Below are positions 1-8,446 of a stretch of DNA of 64,000 nt, piece after piece (the first letter of the stretch is position 1; the number at the start of each line of letters is the position of its first letter). The notes below the pieces were generated by a model. The model worked only from the letters and a program-made list of their open reading frames with translations. It had not been told where the DNA came from and made no database searches. Position numbers and translations under genes: made by a program. The stretch comes from Candidatus Latescibacterota bacterium (GTDB lineage Bacteria; JAAXHH01): the NCBI GenBank assembly GCA_022823465.1, contig JAJEHX010000013.1, forward strand, positions 1-64,000. The letters run 5' to 3'.

Positions 1-2
1 AC

Positions 3-398
3 CTGATGCCCACGCTGCTCGACGTGTGCGGCCTGCCCGCGCCCGGCCGCATGGACGGACAGTCACTCATGCCGCTCCTGCAGGGCGAGACGGACCGGCT
101 GGACCGGGATCATCTGCACGCGGAGCACCTCGAATTCGGTCATTACCTTGTAGACCACGCGGAGAAGTTCATCTGGCACTATCGGACGGGGCAGTTCGAA
201 TACTACGATCTCCAGGAAGACCCGCTCGAGTGCCGGAACCTCTACAGCGATGATCATCCAAGGGCCCGGATCCTTCGCGACCAGTTAAGTGACCTGATCG
301 TGGAGCAGGGCCGGGAGAAGGATTTCATGCGTGACGGCAAATTGAGCAATGAAGTCGCGCAAAGCCACACCCACGAGTTTCCGCCCTATGCCGTGTAG
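3..398 (+). CDS. Sulfatase, C-terminal part (cut by window edge)
   Basis: The frame is already open at the left edge, so only about the last 131 residues are present; the catalytic formylglycine site and metal ligands lie outside the window. What remains matches the C-terminal subdomain of arylsulfatase-type enzymes: a DGQSLMPLLQG segment, then KFIWHY, then an EYYDLQEDPLECRNLY element where sulfatases carry their conserved YDL..DP.E..NL motif. The family hydrolyses sulfate esters, often on sulfated polysaccharides, usually outside the cytoplasm. The next gene on the same strand, 144 bases downstream, is an esterase-like hydrolase, which suits a catabolic neighbourhood. The substrate cannot be told from this fragment. 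Confidence 0.85.
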   Translation: MMPTLLDVCGLPAPGRMDGQSLMPLLQGETDRLDRDHLHAEHLEFGHYLVDHAEKFIWHYRTGQFEYYDLQEDPLECRNLYSDDHPRARILRDQLSDLIVEQGREKDFMRDGKLSNEVAQSHTHEFPPYAV

Positions 399-542
399 GA
401 TCGGAGACACCTGGCGAGCCGGCCAGGCCCCGCGGGGTTCCGGATCCTTCCGGCGTCCGGGCTCTGACGACTTCCAGATCCTGCCGGCTTCCAGGCTCAG
501 CCGGTTTCCAGACCCTCTCGCTGACCCATAGTGAGGTGCATT

Positions 543-1547
543 ATGGAAAAGCCCTTCGAGACCACCTATAACCGCAAAGGGCTGCGCCCCAGGTTTCCCG
601 AATCGATTCCGCCCGATAAGACCCGCGATAAGCTGCTGGAGCTCTTCGGCATGGCGGAAATCCCGGAGCAGATCGATTTCACGGTCGGTTCGTCCCGCGT
701 TGAAGACAACATCCGGCTCACGCACCTGGCATACGTGAATTCCCACGAGGAGACGGTCCCGGCCATCCTGATCGAACCCCTGGACAATCCGGCCGATCAC
801 CTCCCCGGCGTGGTCTGCGTTCCGGGAACGGGCGGTTCTGCCGAACGCATGGCCCTCGAAAAGTTCTACAAGGACGGTCCGAATGAACCGCCGCTCTATG
901 GCTGGGCCCGGGAACTGGCGCGGCGGGGCTACGTCACCCTGGCCATCTCTCCCAAGGGTTGCCACGGCCGGGGCACGAACGAGGAATCCTGGTACATCGA
1001 ACTCAAGCATCTGTCGGTCTACGGGATTTCGCAGATGGGACTGCTCGTGGAAGAAGCGCTCAGGGGCGTCCGCGTGCTCGAAGCCCAGGGTCGGGTCGGG
1101 AACAACAAAGTGGGACTGACGGGCATGTCGCTGGGGGGCAACGCGACGTGGTATGCCATGGCCTGCGCCCCGTGGCTGTCGACCGGCGTTCCCATCTGCG
1201 GCGGCGTAGGACAGTTGGAAAGCGTCGTACGGGAAGGCGATCTGTACCGGCACAGCGCCTACTTCTACGTGCCCCACATCCTTCGCTACTTCGACCATCC
1301 CGAAATCGTCGCGAACTGTATAGCGCCACGGCCCTTCATGATGGTGGCGCCCACGGCGGACGAGGACATGCCCCGGGTGGGCGTCGACGAACTTATTCGC
1401 GAGGTGGCGCCGGTTTACCGCGACGCCGGCGCCGGCGACCATTTCCGCGTATACCAGCCCGACGGAAACCACGTCTTCCGATTCGAGTACTTCGAATGGA
1501 TGGTGGACTGGTTCGACCGCTTTCTCAAGGGTGAGACCGGCAAGTAG
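543..1547 (+). CDS. Alpha/beta hydrolase (acetyl-esterase / dienelactone hydrolase-like)
   Basis: This 334-residue protein has the alpha/beta hydrolase nucleophile elbow GMSLGG (Ser at about residue 195), an oxyanion-type VCVPGTGG stretch near residue 95, a likely acid around PTADEDMP and a C-terminal His in DGNHVFRFEYF. These are the Ser-Asp-His features of carboxylesterases and acetyl xylan esterase-like enzymes. No signal peptide is visible, so it is probably cytoplasmic. I chose the ATG at 543 because a clear GAGGTG ribosome site sits at 533-538; an in-frame GTG at 531 would overlap that site. It follows a sulfatase on the same strand, suggesting ester removal from an imported substrate, but the substrate is unknown. 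Confidence 0.85.
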   Translation: MEKPFETTYNRKGLRPRFPESIPPDKTRDKLLELFGMAEIPEQIDFTVGSSRVEDNIRLTHLAYVNSHEETVPAILIEPLDNPADHLPGVVCVPGTGGSAERMALEKFYKDGPNEPPLYGWARELARRGYVTLAISPKGCHGRGTNEESWYIELKHLSVYGISQMGLLVEEALRGVRVLEAQGRVGNNKVGLTGMSLGGNATWYAMACAPWLSTGVPICGGVGQLESVVREGDLYRHSAYFYVPHILRYFDHPEIVANCIAPRPFMMVAPTADEDMPRVGVDELIREVAPVYRDAGAGDHFRVYQPDGNHVFRFEYFEWMVDWFDRFLKGETGK

Positions 1548-1676
1548 GCGATCCTGGTCGGCGTGGTACAGCCGCGGTCTCAAAGGACAATGCGGGGATA
1601 ATGCGCTTGACTGTCGTCAAAAACCGGCCTTAATTATCCGTGTCTCCAACCACATCGTTCAGGCAGGAAAAAAACC

Positions 1677-2843
1677 ATGAGCGAAACTGCCAAGGACACC
1701 CACGGACAGGTTAAATCCTCCAAACCGGTTGAATCTGCCGGACAGCCCGAAATCGTCGGTCCGGACCCCGCCGCGTTGACCGACGAGGAAGTGCTGACCG
1801 AGGGTCCGCAGTACAACAAGCCGCTCCCCAAGACCCGCGTGAAGTGGTACCGTTGCCGCGTGACGCGGGAGCAACTGGCCAACCTCAACAAACGCAGCGA
1901 TTTTCTCGGATTCGTCCAGACCCTGGGCTATCTCGCCGTACTCGCCGCGGGGGCCGGGATCGCCATCTACTCTTCCCTTAACTGGCCTTGGTACGTCACT
2001 CTCCTGCTCGTGTTTGTCAACGGCCACTTTTGGCATTTCCTGGTCAACGGGTTTCACGAACTGGTACACGATTCCGTCTTCAGGACCCGCTGGCTGAACC
2101 GCTTCTTCCTCCGCGTATATTCCTTCCTGGGATGGCACAACCACCATCATTTCTGGGCGAGTCATACCGAACATCACAAGTATACGTTACACCATCCGGA
2201 CGACCAGGAGGTGGTCCTGCCCGCGAAGTTCGATCTGCGTAACATGTGGAAGTGGTCGATCGTCAACTACCGCTATCCCTACGACCTGGTGAAAGGCAGG
2301 CTGGCGGCCGTCGCGGGCAAAATCCCGGACGATCGCTGGTCGCAGGAGCTCTTCCCAGAGAGCGACCCGGAGCGGCGCAGGGCCTACACCAACTGGGAAC
2401 GGATCATGTTCACCGGGCACGTGCTGGTCGCGGGCGTATCGCTGGTATACGGCCTCTGGGTCGTTCCCCTTGTCTTCACCTTCCCGAAGATGATCGGCGC
2501 GTGGTTGCAGTTCCTGTGTAACGCGACGCAGCACGTGGGTCTGCAGGATGAGGTACCCGACTATAGACTGTGCTGCAGGACGTTCTATATCAACCCCATC
2601 CTGCAGTTCCTCTACTGGCACATGAACTACCACACGGAGCACCACATGTACGCCGCAGTCCCCTGCTACAGACTGGGCCGGCTGCACCGGCTCATCAAGC
2701 ACGAGATGCCCTACTGCACCCGGGGGCTGTGGGAGACGTGGAAGCAGATCATCCAGATCATGGACCGCCAGGAAAAGGAACCCGATTACCAGTTCGTCGC
2801 AGAACTCCCGGCGGCTTCTCCCGCACCTCGGAATACCCCATGA
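1677..2843 (+). CDS. Membrane fatty acid desaturase family protein
   Basis: A 388-residue integral membrane protein with the three histidine boxes of the non-haem di-iron desaturase/hydroxylase family: HELVH (about residue 128), HNHHH followed by HTEHH (about 155-167) and a second HTEHH in HMNYHTEHHMY (about 319-323). Hydrophobic stretches near residues 75-110 and 245-275 fit the usual hairpin membrane segments. The family inserts double bonds or hydroxyl groups into acyl chains or related lipids. The first 60 residues are polar and cytoplasmic. The stop codon overlaps the start of the downstream enolase-superfamily gene (ATGA), so the two are translationally coupled, an unexpected partner for a desaturase. 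The exact lipid substrate is not evident. Confidence 0.9.
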   Translation: MSETAKDTHGQVKSSKPVESAGQPEIVGPDPAALTDEEVLTEGPQYNKPLPKTRVKWYRCRVTREQLANLNKRSDFLGFVQTLGYLAVLAAGAGIAIYSSLNWPWYVTLLLVFVNGHFWHFLVNGFHELVHDSVFRTRWLNRFFLRVYSFLGWHNHHHFWASHTEHHKYTLHHPDDQEVVLPAKFDLRNMWKWSIVNYRYPYDLVKGRLAAVAGKIPDDRWSQELFPESDPERRRAYTNWERIMFTGHVLVAGVSLVYGLWVVPLVFTFPKMIGAWLQFLCNATQHVGLQDEVPDYRLCCRTFYINPILQFLYWHMNYHTEHHMYAAVPCYRLGRLHRLIKHEMPYCTRGLWETWKQIIQIMDRQEKEPDYQFVAELPAASPAPRNTP

Positions 2844-3967
2844 AAATCACCGGCATCAAACTATTCGTCCTGGAAGATCCGGACCAGCCGCAGTACTACC
2901 ATGAACTGAGGCGGGTTCCCGGCCTGAGGCGCACGCAGTACACCCACGGCAGCACGCACCATCCGAAGGGCGGCAATCTGCGGCAGCACTTCATCCGCGT
3001 CGAGACCGATGAAGGCATTCAAGGCACGTGCACGACCACAATGGACCGCGAGCAGGTGGAAATCCTGCGCACGCAGGTGCTGGGCATGAACGCGTTGAAC
3101 CGAGAAGAACTGTTCCAGCTGCTCCACAAGGGCACGCGGTGGCTGTACCAGAAGCCCGGATGGTTCGGCGATTTCGACAACTGCCTGTGGGACATCGGGG
3201 GCAAGAAGGCGGGATTGCCGGTCTACGCCCTGATCGGTCGGGTCCGGGATCGGTTTCCGGTATACCTGACCGGGGGTGACTCAGACATCGAGACCTACCT
3301 GAAGATGATACAGGGAGGCAAGGAATACGGCGTCAATGCCTATAAGTTTCACACGTACAAGGGAGGCAAGGCGGACATCCCCATATTCCGCGAGGTGCGC
3401 CGGATCGTCGGCCCCGATTACCTGCTCCTGAACGACCCGGTCTGTTCCTACACACTCCAGGAGGCCATCGAGGTCGGCAGGGTCATGGAGGAACTGGACT
3501 TCATCTGGCTGGAAGAACCGATGCACGAACAGAAAGAGCACCAGTACCGGATACTGTGCGAGGAGTTGACCATACCGGTTATGGGGAACGAAACACTGAT
3601 GCACGACCTGGGGATATCGACCCAGCGGCTGATGTCCGGGGCAACCGATCTGCTCCGCGCCAACGCCCGTTTCGGGACCACGCAGGTGCTCAAGATGGCC
3701 CACTTCGCCGAAATGTACGACACCAACGTCGAGTTGAACGCCGAAGGCGGCCTCTTCGGGCTCGTCCACGCCCATTTGGGATGCTGTATCGACAATACAG
3801 GCTTCTATGAAACGGGCGGCCACGGATTCGTAGACACGGCCAGCACCTGGGGCATGGTCAACAAACCGTTGGTCGCGGACGGCCATATCGTCCCGCCCGA
3901 CGGTCCGGGCTGGGGCGCGGAGTGGGACACGGACCGCTTCGAGGCCATGACCGTGGCCGTGCACTGA
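2840..3967 (+). CDS. Mandelate racemase/muconate lactonizing enzyme family (enolase superfamily)
   Basis: A 375-residue enolase-superfamily protein starting MKITGIKLFVLED, the typical first strand of the capping domain. In the barrel are a Lys motif KFHTYKGG, a first acidic metal ligand in LLLNDPVC, a second in FIWLEEPM and a third in MGNETL. These enzymes abstract a proton alpha to a carboxylate, mostly dehydrating or epimerising sugar acids. The ATG at 2840 overlaps the desaturase stop by four bases, which fixes the start; an in-frame extension back to 2570 lies inside the desaturase and is not real. It ends 12 bases before the convergent phosphoesterase gene. Which sugar acid it acts on cannot be read from sequence. 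Confidence 0.88.
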   Translation: MKITGIKLFVLEDPDQPQYYHELRRVPGLRRTQYTHGSTHHPKGGNLRQHFIRVETDEGIQGTCTTTMDREQVEILRTQVLGMNALNREELFQLLHKGTRWLYQKPGWFGDFDNCLWDIGGKKAGLPVYALIGRVRDRFPVYLTGGDSDIETYLKMIQGGKEYGVNAYKFHTYKGGKADIPIFREVRRIVGPDYLLLNDPVCSYTLQEAIEVGRVMEELDFIWLEEPMHEQKEHQYRILCEELTIPVMGNETLMHDLGISTQRLMSGATDLLRANARFGTTQVLKMAHFAEMYDTNVELNAEGGLFGLVHAHLGCCIDNTGFYETGGHGFVDTASTWGMVNKPLVADGHIVPPDGPGWGAEWDTDRFEAMTVAVH

Positions 3968-3978
3968 CGGCTCTCCGC

Positions 3979-4491
3979 CTATACATCCAGATCGACGATT
4001 TTCCCTTCTATACCCAATGAGGATACTTCCAGCCGGGCGACTGTCACGGGCAGGCCGAAGCGCCGCGGTCCGGCGCTTCCCGGGTTGAGGTACCACACCC
4101 CGCCGCCGCGTTGTTCCAGCACAGGCTGGTGGGAATGGCCGAAAACCACGACATCGACCCCTGCGGCAACGGGATCGACGCCCAGGTCCTCGATGTCGTG
4201 CACGACGTAGATCGACCTGCCGGCAACCTCGATCAGTTCGGAAGCCGGCAGCCGCGCCGCCCAGGACTGGTAGTCGGTATTGCCCCGGACTACCGTGACA
4301 GGCGCGATCGACCCAAGGGCTTCCAGGATATCCTCGCCGCCCACGTCCCCGCCGTGAATGATCCGTTCAACGCCGGTCAGCGCGGCCAGGGCCTCCGGCC
4401 GCAACAGGCGGTGGGTATCCGAAATCACCCCGATCTTTACCGTCTGGCTAATGGCGTGAACCGGTTCCTGATATGCTTTGGCTGGTAGCAC
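3979..4491 (-). CDS. Metallophosphoesterase, YfcE/MJ0936 type
   Basis: The protein carries the full calcineurin-type metal motif set in order: GVISDTH, IIHGGD, VRGNTD, YVVHD and VVFGHSH, followed by the LNPGSAG end motif. This matches the small YfcE/MJ0936 phosphodiesterases, cytoplasmic enzymes that bind two metal ions and cleave phosphodiesters. The start is unclear: the family normally begins right at the KIGVISDTH strand, but here the only nearby codon is ATT at 4452; the nearest standard start is GTG at 4491, which adds about 20 residues. I list the GTG. It is the last gene of a minus-strand group with DoxX (15 bases away) and a Gfo/Idh/MocA oxidoreductase. Confidence 0.85.
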   Translation of the reverse strand: MLPAKAYQEPVHAISQTVKIGVISDTHRLLRPEALAALTGVERIIHGGDVGGEDILEALGSIAPVTVVRGNTDYQSWAARLPASELIEVAGRSIYVVHDIEDLGVDPVAAGVDVVVFGHSHQPVLEQRGGGVWYLNPGSAGPRRFGLPVTVARLEVSSLGIEGKIVDLDV

Positions 4492-4505
4492 TATGTATCC
4501 CGGAA

Positions 4506-4958
4506 CTAAGCCTGTTCTTTCATTCTTCCCGGCATCAGGCTGTACTTGCCCGGTCCGGCAAACCACAGGGCAATATAGACGGCGCAGAGTTCCATGGCGT
4601 GCGACGCGCCGCTGAGTCCCGAACCCGGATCGTCCGCGGGCAGTGACAGGTGGCGCAGCATGGCCAGTAACATGGTCAGCGCGAGCAGTGTCGTCGCGGG
4701 CCGGAAGAACACGCCGAGGATCACCAGGATCGAGCAGAAGAACTCCGCGAACCCGGCCATGAACCCCCAGAACGCCGGGAGAAAGCTGATGCCGACGAGT
4801 TCCATGTTCCCGCCGATGGCGGCCCAGCGCCCGGGATTGGATATCTTGCCCCAGCCGTGAAAAGCCGCCATGCTGAAGCCGATCACCAGGCGGATGATGA
4901 GCAGGCCGAGGTCGGTCATGCCGAGGTTGTTGGTGAGGAAGCACCGTAGTCTGTTCAT
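4506..4958 (-). CDS. DoxX family membrane protein
   Basis: A 150-residue protein with about four hydrophobic segments (LGLLIIRLVIGFSMAAFHG, FMAGFAEFFCSILVILG, TTLLALTMLLAML and AVYIALWFAG) and the G-W-GK..NPGRW stretch after the first helix that is typical of DoxX/SURF4-like proteins. The family sits in the cytoplasmic membrane; members have been linked to quinone or thiosulfate redox chemistry and to oxidative stress, but most are of unknown role. The ATG at 4958 is preceded by AAAGGA at a good distance, so I reject the longer start at 5012. It lies 87 bases downstream of the oxidoreductase gene and 14 upstream of the phosphoesterase, likely in one transcript. Confidence 0.85.
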   Translation of the reverse strand: MNRLRCFLTNNLGMTDLGLLIIRLVIGFSMAAFHGWGKISNPGRWAAIGGNMELVGISFLPAFWGFMAGFAEFFCSILVILGVFFRPATTLLALTMLLAMLRHLSLPADDPGSGLSGASHAMELCAVYIALWFAGPGKYSLMPGRMKEQA

Positions 4959-5045
4959 GACTGTTTCCTTTAATGAGGGGTGAACGGGTTCAATTGGTTG
5001 CGATCGACACACGAGGACATCCGGTATGGCCGCGGGGCCGAACCG

Positions 5046-6044
5046 TCACGTCCATGACACCTCCCGCGACTCGCCGCCGGGGCCGGCCTGCAGGATGGTG
5101 TCCGCGACGGCGATAGCCTTGATCGCCTCGGTGCCCGGCGAAAGGCACGTGACGTCTCCGCGGACGCAGGACAGGAAATGCTCCGCCTGGTAGGCATACA
5201 TGTCCGGCTCCGATCGTGACCCGATCAGGGTCTGCCCACCCTCCCGGTCTGTGAAACAGCAGTACTGATGAGGCACGTCGTCTTCCGGTTCGGGCAAGTC
5301 GCCGGTACCGAATTGAATGAAGCCCTTCGGCCCGATGATGTCGTGTAGTCCGTTGCCCCGTGCCGCCCAGCTCCACGACATGAGCAACTGGTTTCCGTTA
5401 CGATAGCGGACAATGGCGGAACAAGTGTCCAGGGCGGTGGATTCCGGGTCCAGATTGACCGAGCTGGACAAGACGCTTTCCGGATCTCCGAAGAGGAAAT
5501 TAGCAAAATCGTAATTGTGGACGGCGCCATCCATGAGGGGGCCGCCGCCCATATCGTGGTCCATGTACCATCTGCCCGGTCCGAAACCGGCCATGGCGTT
5601 GCGCCAGAGGATGGGAGCGCCCAGTTCCCCCGATGCCACGTAGGCCCCCCAGGACTTCCAGTAAGGATCGAAGCGGCGGCAGTGGGCGACCATGAGGACG
5701 GTGTTGCGACGATCCGCCTCATCGTTCAATCTCTTGCATTCCTCCACCGTGCGGGCCATGGGTTTCTCCACCAGAACCGGAATGCCGGCGGCCAGGGCCG
5801 TCGATACCGCGGCGCAATGCAGGCCGGTGGGCACAGCGACCACGACGGCGTCTACCTTGCCGCTGTTGACGATGGCTTCGGCGGAATCGAACAGTTGCGT
5901 GCCAGGGAAGTTCCTGGCGAACCCCTCCCGCATCTCCGGGGATGGGTCCGCACCGGCGACCAGTTTACAGCCATCGACCCCATTAAAGACCCTGGCCTGG
6001 TGCGACCCCATTCCGCCAAGCCCGATTGAACCCACTCTGATCAT
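5046..6044 (-). CDS. Gfo/Idh/MocA family oxidoreductase
   Basis: A 332-residue NAD(P)-dependent sugar or inositol dehydrogenase-like protein. The Rossmann motif is GSIGLGGMGSHQARVF at the N-terminus, and the family's conserved VLVEKPMARTVEEC, with the cofactor-side Lys, lies near residue 95. The C-terminal half has the predicted beta-sheet dimer and substrate domain, including MDGAVHNYDFANFLFG with a conserved His. Such enzymes oxidise or reduce a sugar hydroxyl or keto group in the cytoplasm. The start at 6044 is set by AAAGGA six bases upstream; the longer in-frame start at 6077 lacks one. It heads a minus-strand group with DoxX and the phosphoesterase. Confidence 0.9.
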   Translation of the reverse strand: MIRVGSIGLGGMGSHQARVFNGVDGCKLVAGADPSPEMREGFARNFPGTQLFDSAEAIVNSGKVDAVVVAVPTGLHCAAVSTALAAGIPVLVEKPMARTVEECKRLNDEADRRNTVLMVAHCRRFDPYWKSWGAYVASGELGAPILWRNAMAGFGPGRWYMDHDMGGGPLMDGAVHNYDFANFLFGDPESVLSSSVNLDPESTALDTCSAIVRYRNGNQLLMSWSWAARGNGLHDIIGPKGFIQFGTGDLPEPEDDVPHQYCCFTDREGGQTLIGSRSEPDMYAYQAEHFLSCVRGDVTCLSPGTEAIKAIAVADTILQAGPGGESREVSWT

Positions 6045-6356
6045 GATCTGTCCTTTCTTGGTATATCCTCGACGCAAATGAAAACCGTACAGAAAAACGG
6101 AAACTGCGGACTCAGGTAATCTGTTGATTTTTGGCGCTGAAAACAGACTTTATAAACGGGCCGATGTCGAGTACTCCGTCGTTCGCCGGGCGCATTCAGA
6201 ACGCATCGAGAGGTGCGTGCCAGGGACCCCAGACTGTCCTGTCGCCTGGAAACAATCTAAATCTACAAGGCGTCTAAATTCCAGAAAGATCTGGAAAACA
6301 CACTTTGGGCGAACTGGTAACAACTTACGCGTCACGGAACCACGGGAGAAACGAAT
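6045..6356. other. Divergent intergenic region, no gene seen
   Basis: About 310 bases separate the divergent oxidoreductase and TM2 genes. It should hold both promoters. I see AT-rich patches (for instance around 6122-6158) but no hexamer pair with good spacing, no tRNA-like fold and no convincing small ORF with a ribosome site. Confidence 0.4.
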
Positions 6357-6680
6357 ATGTCCAACGTATTGGAATTGCAGGAAGCGAACCTGGCAAAAAA
6401 GGAACTGACGAACGAAGAAAAACTGCAGTTCGACGTGCAGTTCGCAACCCGGCGAAAAGACCCCAAAGCCGCTCTCGCTATCAGTATCATTAGCGGTTCG
6501 CTCGGAATTGACCGATTCTTCATTGGTGACATTGGCCTCGGTATAGCCAAGTTACTGACCCTCGGCGGGTTCTTCATCTGGACGATCATTGACTGGTTCC
6601 TGATCATGGATGCGACCCGGGCCAATAACAGCGAACTCATGCGCCAGGTCCATGACAGTATTGTACAGTCGAGAGCGTGA
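6357..6680 (+). CDS. TM2 domain-containing membrane protein
   Basis: A 107-residue protein. Residues 1-40 are a charged, probably helical tail; residues 43-90 form a TM2 domain, with helix one AALAISIISGSLGIDRFFIG, the conserved short D-RF-G turn, then IGLGIAKLLTLGGFFIWTI as helix two and IDWFLI. TM2 proteins are small membrane proteins of largely unknown function. A GGGAGA ribosome site precedes the ATG. The gene is divergent from the oxidoreductase and convergent with a second small membrane gene (DUF805) that starts beyond 7155, both of which look like membrane-remodelling or stress accessory genes, but nothing here shows a joint role. Confidence 0.85.
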   Translation: MSNVLELQEANLAKKELTNEEKLQFDVQFATRRKDPKAALAISIISGSLGIDRFFIGDIGLGIAKLLTLGGFFIWTIIDWFLIMDATRANNSELMRQVHDSIVQSRA

Positions 6681-6765
6681 ATCAGAGATTGATCCCGTAC
6701 AACCCGCCCGACCTGAATGCCGGGTGTCGCCCTCGGCCTGGCCGCTTGCGGAGACGCCTTGCAGT

Positions 6766-7155
6766 TCACCAGGTACCCGATGCCTCCGATGCCTTCGGAT
6801 CCGGTCCGAACCGGTTGTCTCCTTCGGTTCCCCTTAGAATCAAGAATACGAGCAGCACTATGGCGCCGATGAGCGGGATAAAGGCGATCAGAATCCACAA
6901 CCCGCTGCGGTCGGTGTCATGGAGTCGTCTGAAGACCACCGCGAGATAGGGTATGAGTACCGCTATATAGTAAAGGGTACTGAGGAACCCCAGGTTTTCT
7001 CCGCCCATCTCGAATTTCAGCCCCATAAACTCGTCGATCACCGCGAGGAATATGGAGATGACGGCGGAGAAAAGAAAAAAGTACCAGAACTCCGCTCTCC
7101 TCGCCCTTCCGTTGAAAACCGCGTACTTCTTGAGTACTTCGATGTACCAGTGCAT
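6766..7155 (-). CDS. DUF805 family inner membrane protein (YhaH-like)
   Basis: A 129-residue protein with the DUF805 hallmark start HWYIEVLKKYAVFNGRARR, where the F-GRA-R-E-W block precedes the first membrane segment (FWYFFLFSAVISIFLAVI). Two further hydrophobic segments follow (TLYYIAVLIPYLAVVFRRL and LWILIAFIPLIGAIVLLVFL), with the conserved R-LHDT between them. The C-terminus is a short polar tail with GDNRFGPDPK, also seen in the family. Function is not known. It lies alone between the convergent TM2 gene and the enolase-superfamily gene on its own strand. Confidence 0.88.
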   Translation of the reverse strand: MHWYIEVLKKYAVFNGRARRAEFWYFFLFSAVISIFLAVIDEFMGLKFEMGGENLGFLSTLYYIAVLIPYLAVVFRRLHDTDRSGLWILIAFIPLIGAIVLLVFLILRGTEGDNRFGPDPKASEASGTW

Positions 7156-7224
7156 ATTCCCTCCTGGCCTTGATTGAATTTGTAACGTCCAGTTAATCGA
7201 CCGTGGAATCTCCGGCGGATTGCA

Positions 7225-8346
7225 TCACTGCCACAACGCTTCCCCGTCCTCCATCTGCGACGCCAGAAACGCCTCGTTCAATTCCACGCCCAGTCCGGGC
7301 GCTTCCGTCAATACCACGTGCCCATCCTGGATGACCGATTCGTCCGTGGCGAGCACGTCGTCCCAGGTCGGGTCGTCGAAGCGGTGGTATTCAAGCACGA
7401 GGAAATTAGGCACGCTCGCGCAGACGTGGGCGTCGCCGACCGTGCTCAGCGCGCTGGAGTTATTGTGCGGCGCGAAGGGCACGTAGTAGATCTCGGCCAT
7501 GTTGGCGATCTTCCGGCATTCCGACAGGCCGCCGCATTTGGAGATGTCCGGCATGATGATGTCGGCCGCCTGCTGCTGCAGCAGGTCCCGGAAGCCATGG
7601 CGGAGATAGAGGTTCTCCCCGACGCAGATCGGCGTGCCGGTGGCATGGGTGATCTTCGCCAGGGCGTCGATGTTCTCCGGGGGAACCGGTTCCTCGAGCC
7701 ACAGTAGATTCAGCGGTTCGAATTCCTTGGCCATTTTCATTCCCGCGGTCGCGTCGTACCGGCCGTGCAGATCAATGGCCAGGTCGAGGGACGGGCCGAT
7801 CCCCTCGCGAATCGCGAAGGCCTGGTCCACGAGGGACTTCAGTTCGTCGGGCGTGACCGACCAGTTCCACGGGTCCAGCTTGTGGGGGTTCTCCGCGTCG
7901 TCGAGATCGAATTTGATGGCCGTGAATCCCCGTTCCTTTACCTGCGCGGCGCGCTCGTTGTAATCGTAGTGCGCGCTGTCCACGTACAGCCGGACCCGGT
8001 CCCTGAACTTGCCTCCAAGGAGCCGGTAGACCGGAACGCCCTGTGCCTTGCCGGCCAGGTCCCAGAGGGCGATTTCTATGCCGGTGAGCGCCGATATGGC
8101 CGGGCCGCCCGCCCCGCCCATGAATATGTACTTCCGGCGGATGAACTCGAAACAGGCGTCCACGTCCCGCGGGTCCATGCCGATGATCATCTTCGCCATG
8201 TGCCGGGTCGACTCCCGCCAGCCTCCGTCAATGTGACTGGCCTCTCCGGTGCCGTAGACCCCTTCGTCCGTGTGCACGCGGACGTAGTGGTACGTATACC
8301 CGCTCGGTACGGTCACTTCGGCGGTCTTGATGTCGGTGATCTTCAT
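7225..8346 (-). CDS. Enolase superfamily enzyme, galactonate dehydratase-like
   Basis: A 373-residue mandelate racemase/MLE-type enzyme beginning MKITDIKTAEVTVPSGYTYH. The capping domain is followed by barrel motifs AIKFDLDD, AIDLHGRYD (first metal ligand Asp), LLWLEEPVPPEN (second, Glu), CVGENLY (third, Glu) and MPDISKCGGLSECRKI, a pattern shared with sugar-acid dehydratases. These Mg-dependent cytoplasmic enzymes dehydrate hexonates or related acids. It has no overlap with neighbours; the large NHL-repeat gene ends 100 bases upstream on the same strand. Upstream of the ATG, GAACAGGAGC gives a ribosome site. The substrate is inferred only at class level. Confidence 0.88.
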   Translation of the reverse strand: MKITDIKTAEVTVPSGYTYHYVRVHTDEGVYGTGEASHIDGGWRESTRHMAKMIIGMDPRDVDACFEFIRRKYIFMGGAGGPAISALTGIEIALWDLAGKAQGVPVYRLLGGKFRDRVRLYVDSAHYDYNERAAQVKERGFTAIKFDLDDAENPHKLDPWNWSVTPDELKSLVDQAFAIREGIGPSLDLAIDLHGRYDATAGMKMAKEFEPLNLLWLEEPVPPENIDALAKITHATGTPICVGENLYLRHGFRDLLQQQAADIIMPDISKCGGLSECRKIANMAEIYYVPFAPHNNSSALSTVGDAHVCASVPNFLVLEYHRFDDPTWDDVLATDESVIQDGHVVLTEAPGLGVELNEAFLASQMEDGEALWQ

Positions 8347-8446
8347 TCATGCTCCTGTTCTGATTTGATAAACCACGGCGGGGACGGCCCGCTTTACGGT
8401 GCCCTGTCGGGAGACCAGACCGCCGCATACGACGGCGAACCCCCAT

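Noticed and set aside
285-1583. 432-residue minus-strand open frame over the esterase gene
   Set aside because: Antisense shadow; the plus-strand gene has a ribosome site and the Ser hydrolase motif.
6123-6158. TTGATT ... TATAAA as a promoter for the TM2 gene
   Set aside because: The spacing is about 21 bases, too long for a sigma70 promoter, and it lies 200 bases from the start.
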